Both the position numbers and the translations under genes were made by a program. From an uncultured Bacilli bacterium (GTDB taxonomy: Bacteria > Bacillota_I > Bacilli_A > RF39 > UBA660), in the NCBI GenBank assembly GCA_947625005.1, contig CANQNA010000001.1, positions 1 to 64,000 of the forward strand: DNA of 64,000 bases, written 5' to 3'. Shown here piece by piece: positions 62,221 to 64,000 of the stretch. The first letter of the stretch is position 1. Every line of letters begins with the position of its first letter. The notes beneath the pieces are model-generated. The model worked only from the letters and a program-made list of their open reading frames with translations, did not search any database and was not told the DNA's origin.

Positions 62221-64000
62221 ATGACAGAAAAAGAAAATACTTTTTTAGATGAATTTGAGAAAGCAACCGCCTTAAAGAAAACAGAAAATGGAGCAACCGC
62301 ATATTCAACTACTTTTGATAAAGTAATGGATTTATTTGCTTTTGGTGGCGCTTATAGAAATAGAAGTGCTAACGCCCAAGTTAAATTATTTGAGAAAGCC
62401 TATAATGAAGACCCCCTTCTTGCTTTGAAATGTTTATTTTATTTGCGAGATTGTCGTGGAGGTAAGCTCATTGCCTGAGCCTCCCTATACAGTGATGTAT
62501 AGTAAAAAACTCTTTGAACCCATGTAAAAGGGGTGTTTAGTTTATACTAAGCTAACGGTTCAGAAGTAGAAAACTACATTATGAGTAAGGGAACCTAAGT
62601 CCGCAAGGATATGGCAATACCGTGCTAAGTTACATAAATTTTTGGACAATTTTATAAAAAATATTAAGATTATTTTTGAATTATTTATGAATAATTAAAA
62701 TAAGGAGAATATAATTTGGGATATATTTATAAGATTGTCAACAGAATTAATCAAATGACTTATATTGGTCAAACTATAAAAGAAAGGGCTACTGATAGAT
62801 ATAGTCAACACCGTTATTTAGCAAGGCATCCTGAACAAGAAAAAGGAAATAGCTATATTCATAGTGCGATGCGAGATTACGGATTAGACAATTTTTCTTT
62901 TGAAATTATTGAACAAGTAAATAATAATTTATTGAACGAGAGAGAAAAATATTGGATTAAACAATACGACTGTATAGCTCCAAAAGGTTATAATTTAACT
63001 GAAGGAGGTGCAAGAAAGATTGGTTTCTCTCATTCTCAAACAATAGAAGAAAAAGAAAAAAGGAGAAAGTCAAATAAGAAATTCTATATTAATCATCCAG
63101 AAGCAATTGAAACACAAAGAGAAAGAACTAAAAAATTGTGGGAAAATGAGGAATATAGAAAAAAAGTTACTGAGAGCAATCGTAAGTATTATGCTGAACA
63201 TCCCGATAAATTTAAAGGGAAAAATAATCCTTTTTATGGAAAGCATCATACTGAAGAATCTAAACAAAAAATAAGAGAAGCTGCAAGTAGGAAAAAACTT
63301 AAAATTGCTCAACTTGATAAAGATACTTTAGAAATTATAAAGATTCATAATGGAGTAAAAGACGCAGAAAAAGAATTGGGTGTCAGCCATGGATGGATTT
63401 CTAAAGCAGCCAAACAAGATAAAGTAGCTTATGGTTATAAATGGAAATTTATGTAAAAAGTGTAACGACTAATTGTAGAATAGAGATTGACACTATTCGA
63501 AGCGGAGAGCTCTTCTCTAAAATGAGGAGATGAAGAGATAGTCTGCAAAATTGTGAAAACAGTTTTAATTGTGCAAGGCGAGAGGTGCTTGTTTAGAGTA
63601 TGTTACTCTTGGTTAATTGATAATGATGTAGAAGTTGCAAAAAAGAACCTTAGTCTAATTCCAGAGTATGGGCGCTGGGATGATTTAATATATATTGGTT
63701 TATTTAGTGCTATTGAAAAAGAAACAATTTCAATAATTGAAAAGACTCTTATTGATGATATGAATCATTATATAAATAATGAGCCTGTTTCATTGCTTGG
63801 AAAATGGTGTCCTAGTGAAAATGCTTCAAATAAGACAACTAAATTTATGGCTAATCATTTAAGGGAAGAGCTTAAATTTTCACATAGAGTATATAGAAAA
63901 ATGCTCTCAGCTTTAAGAGAAAGGATAAACATAGTTGAAAAACTTATGTCATCCAATAATTGGAATGCTATTGAATTTGATAAGCTCCCTTCTAAAGCAG
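62221..64000 (+). CDS. TROVE (Ro60-like/DUF2828) protein, intron-interrupted and cut by the window end
   Basis: Exon 1 (62221-62463, 81 codons) encodes FAFGGAYRNRSANAQVKLFE and LFYLRDCRGG; exon 2 (63574-64000, open at the edge) continues QGERCLFRVCYSWL, LIPEYGRWDDLIYIG, LLGKWCPSENAS and LREELKFSHRVYRKML. These are hallmarks of the TROVE/DUF2828 ring proteins related to Ro60, which bind Y RNAs and misfolded RNAs; a von Willebrand-like domain would be expected past the edge. ATG 62221 follows TAGGAGGTAAATACTTAATT. An ATG at 62056 is in frame but lacks a ribosome site. No TAG seen. Confidence 0.8.
62464..63573 (+). mobile_element. Group I intron in the TROVE gene, carrying a GIY-YIG endonuclease
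   Basis: A 1110-nt insertion after codon 81. P1 pairs exon GGAGGT with intron GCCTCC (62477-62483 region) with the required U-G at the splice site, and the last intron base is G before CAAGGCGAG. Joining gives CRGG-QGER, the expected TROVE sequence. The 3' core has GAAGAGATAGTC. It differs from the other two introns in its 5' half, so it was probably acquired separately. Confidence 0.85.
62716..63456 (+). CDS. Intron-encoded GIY-YIG homing endonuclease (246 aa)
   Basis: Starts at TTG 62716 after TAAGGAGAATATAAT. The N-terminal ~95 residues form a GIY-YIG domain (GYIYKIVNRINQMTYIGQT with the catalytic Arg in KERATDRY and Glu in LLNEREKYWI). The middle has NUMOD3-like repeats (NPFYGKHHTEESKQKIREAA) and the C-terminus a helix-turn-helix-like DNA-binding part (GVKDAEKELGVSHGWISKAA). 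It promotes homing of the TROVE-gene intron. No in-frame TAG. Confidence 0.9.
   Translation: MGYIYKIVNRINQMTYIGQTIKERATDRYSQHRYLARHPEQEKGNSYIHSAMRDYGLDNFSFEIIEQVNNNLLNEREKYWIKQYDCIAPKGYNLTEGGARKIGFSHSQTIEEKEKRRKSNKKFYINHPEAIETQRERTKKLWENEEYRKKVTESNRKYYAEHPDKFKGKNNPFYGKHHTEESKQKIREAASRKKLKIAQLDKDTLEIIKIHNGVKDAEKELGVSHGWISKAAKQDKVAYGYKWKFM

Noticed and set aside
1..64000. Prophage or plasmid origin
   Set aside because: No integrase, excisionase, repressor-cro region, attachment site or partition genes were seen; the 229-aa HTH gene alone is not enough.

Overview
The window is part of an AT-rich tailed-phage genome (Caudoviricetes, long-tailed siphophage layout). It probably infects a Bacillota/Clostridia host: the ribosome sites are AAGGAGG, the early promoters are TTGACA/TATAAT, and the virion proteins look like those of clostridial gut phages. 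No integrase, repressor module or lysogeny genes were seen. The most important observation is that the amber codon TAG is a sense codon here. I count about 36 in-frame TAGs in the leftward late operon. Genes that look fragmented become single reading frames when TAG is read through, and real stops are TAA or TGA. Several lines of evidence point to tyrosine rather than the glutamine of translation table 15. TAG sits where TerL proteins carry the YFYQR and KYSYNTFPR tyrosines, and at the two tyrosines of an endonuclease motif (QHY, KxxYC) that a second protein in this window spells with TAT. The window also encodes a tRNA with a CUA anticodon that resembles a tyrosine amber suppressor (long variable arm, loop CTCTAAA, A73).

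Layout. Positions 52-34478 (minus strand) form the late operon, transcribed leftward from a promoter near 34.54 kb: a zinc-finger protein, a packaging-associated protein, large terminase (split by a group I intron), an endonuclease remnant, portal, prohead protease/scaffold, decoration protein, major capsid, head-tail connectors, tail tube (split by a second group I intron, with a possible -1 frameshift extension), a tail-associated protein, a tail assembly chaperone candidate, a ~2598-residue tape measure, distal tail protein, a ~1199-residue tail endopeptidase/fiber, two receptor-side proteins, a holin and small proteins. Positions 34.6-36.5 kb (plus) hold a small operon starting with three tandem paralogs. 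Positions 36.7-49.6 kb hold many short early genes on both strands with canonical promoters, strong terminators, antisense promoters and three face-to-face promoter cassettes around short palindromes. This block ends with a winged-helix protein and a DnaQ-like exonuclease.

Positions 49.6-54 kb are sparsely coding: two paralogous genes, long structured non-coding stretches, and a DNA-binding protein gene flanked by five copies of a GTTGTGATATTTTT box, a candidate replication origin. Positions 54-60.3 kb carry small accessory genes (zinc-binding, membrane, kinase-like, and two NxGxx-repeat paralogs with a 115-bp duplicated 3' end) driven by an AAAAATTTTTGTTATAAT promoter family. Positions 60.4-62 kb hold the CUA suppressor tRNA, tRNA-Leu(TAA), Lys(TTT), Gln(TTG), Gly(TCC), a tRNA-like element and a putative DNA-glycosylase-family gene. 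The window ends in a TROVE/Ro60-like gene interrupted by a third group I intron encoding a GIY-YIG endonuclease.

How the parts fit. The suppressor tRNA lies in the rightward accessory/tRNA arm, while every sense TAG I found lies in the leftward late operon or in the endonucleases inside it. Late virion production would therefore depend on prior synthesis of the suppressor tRNA. All functional statements come from reading the sequence and recalled family patterns; no database search was possible.
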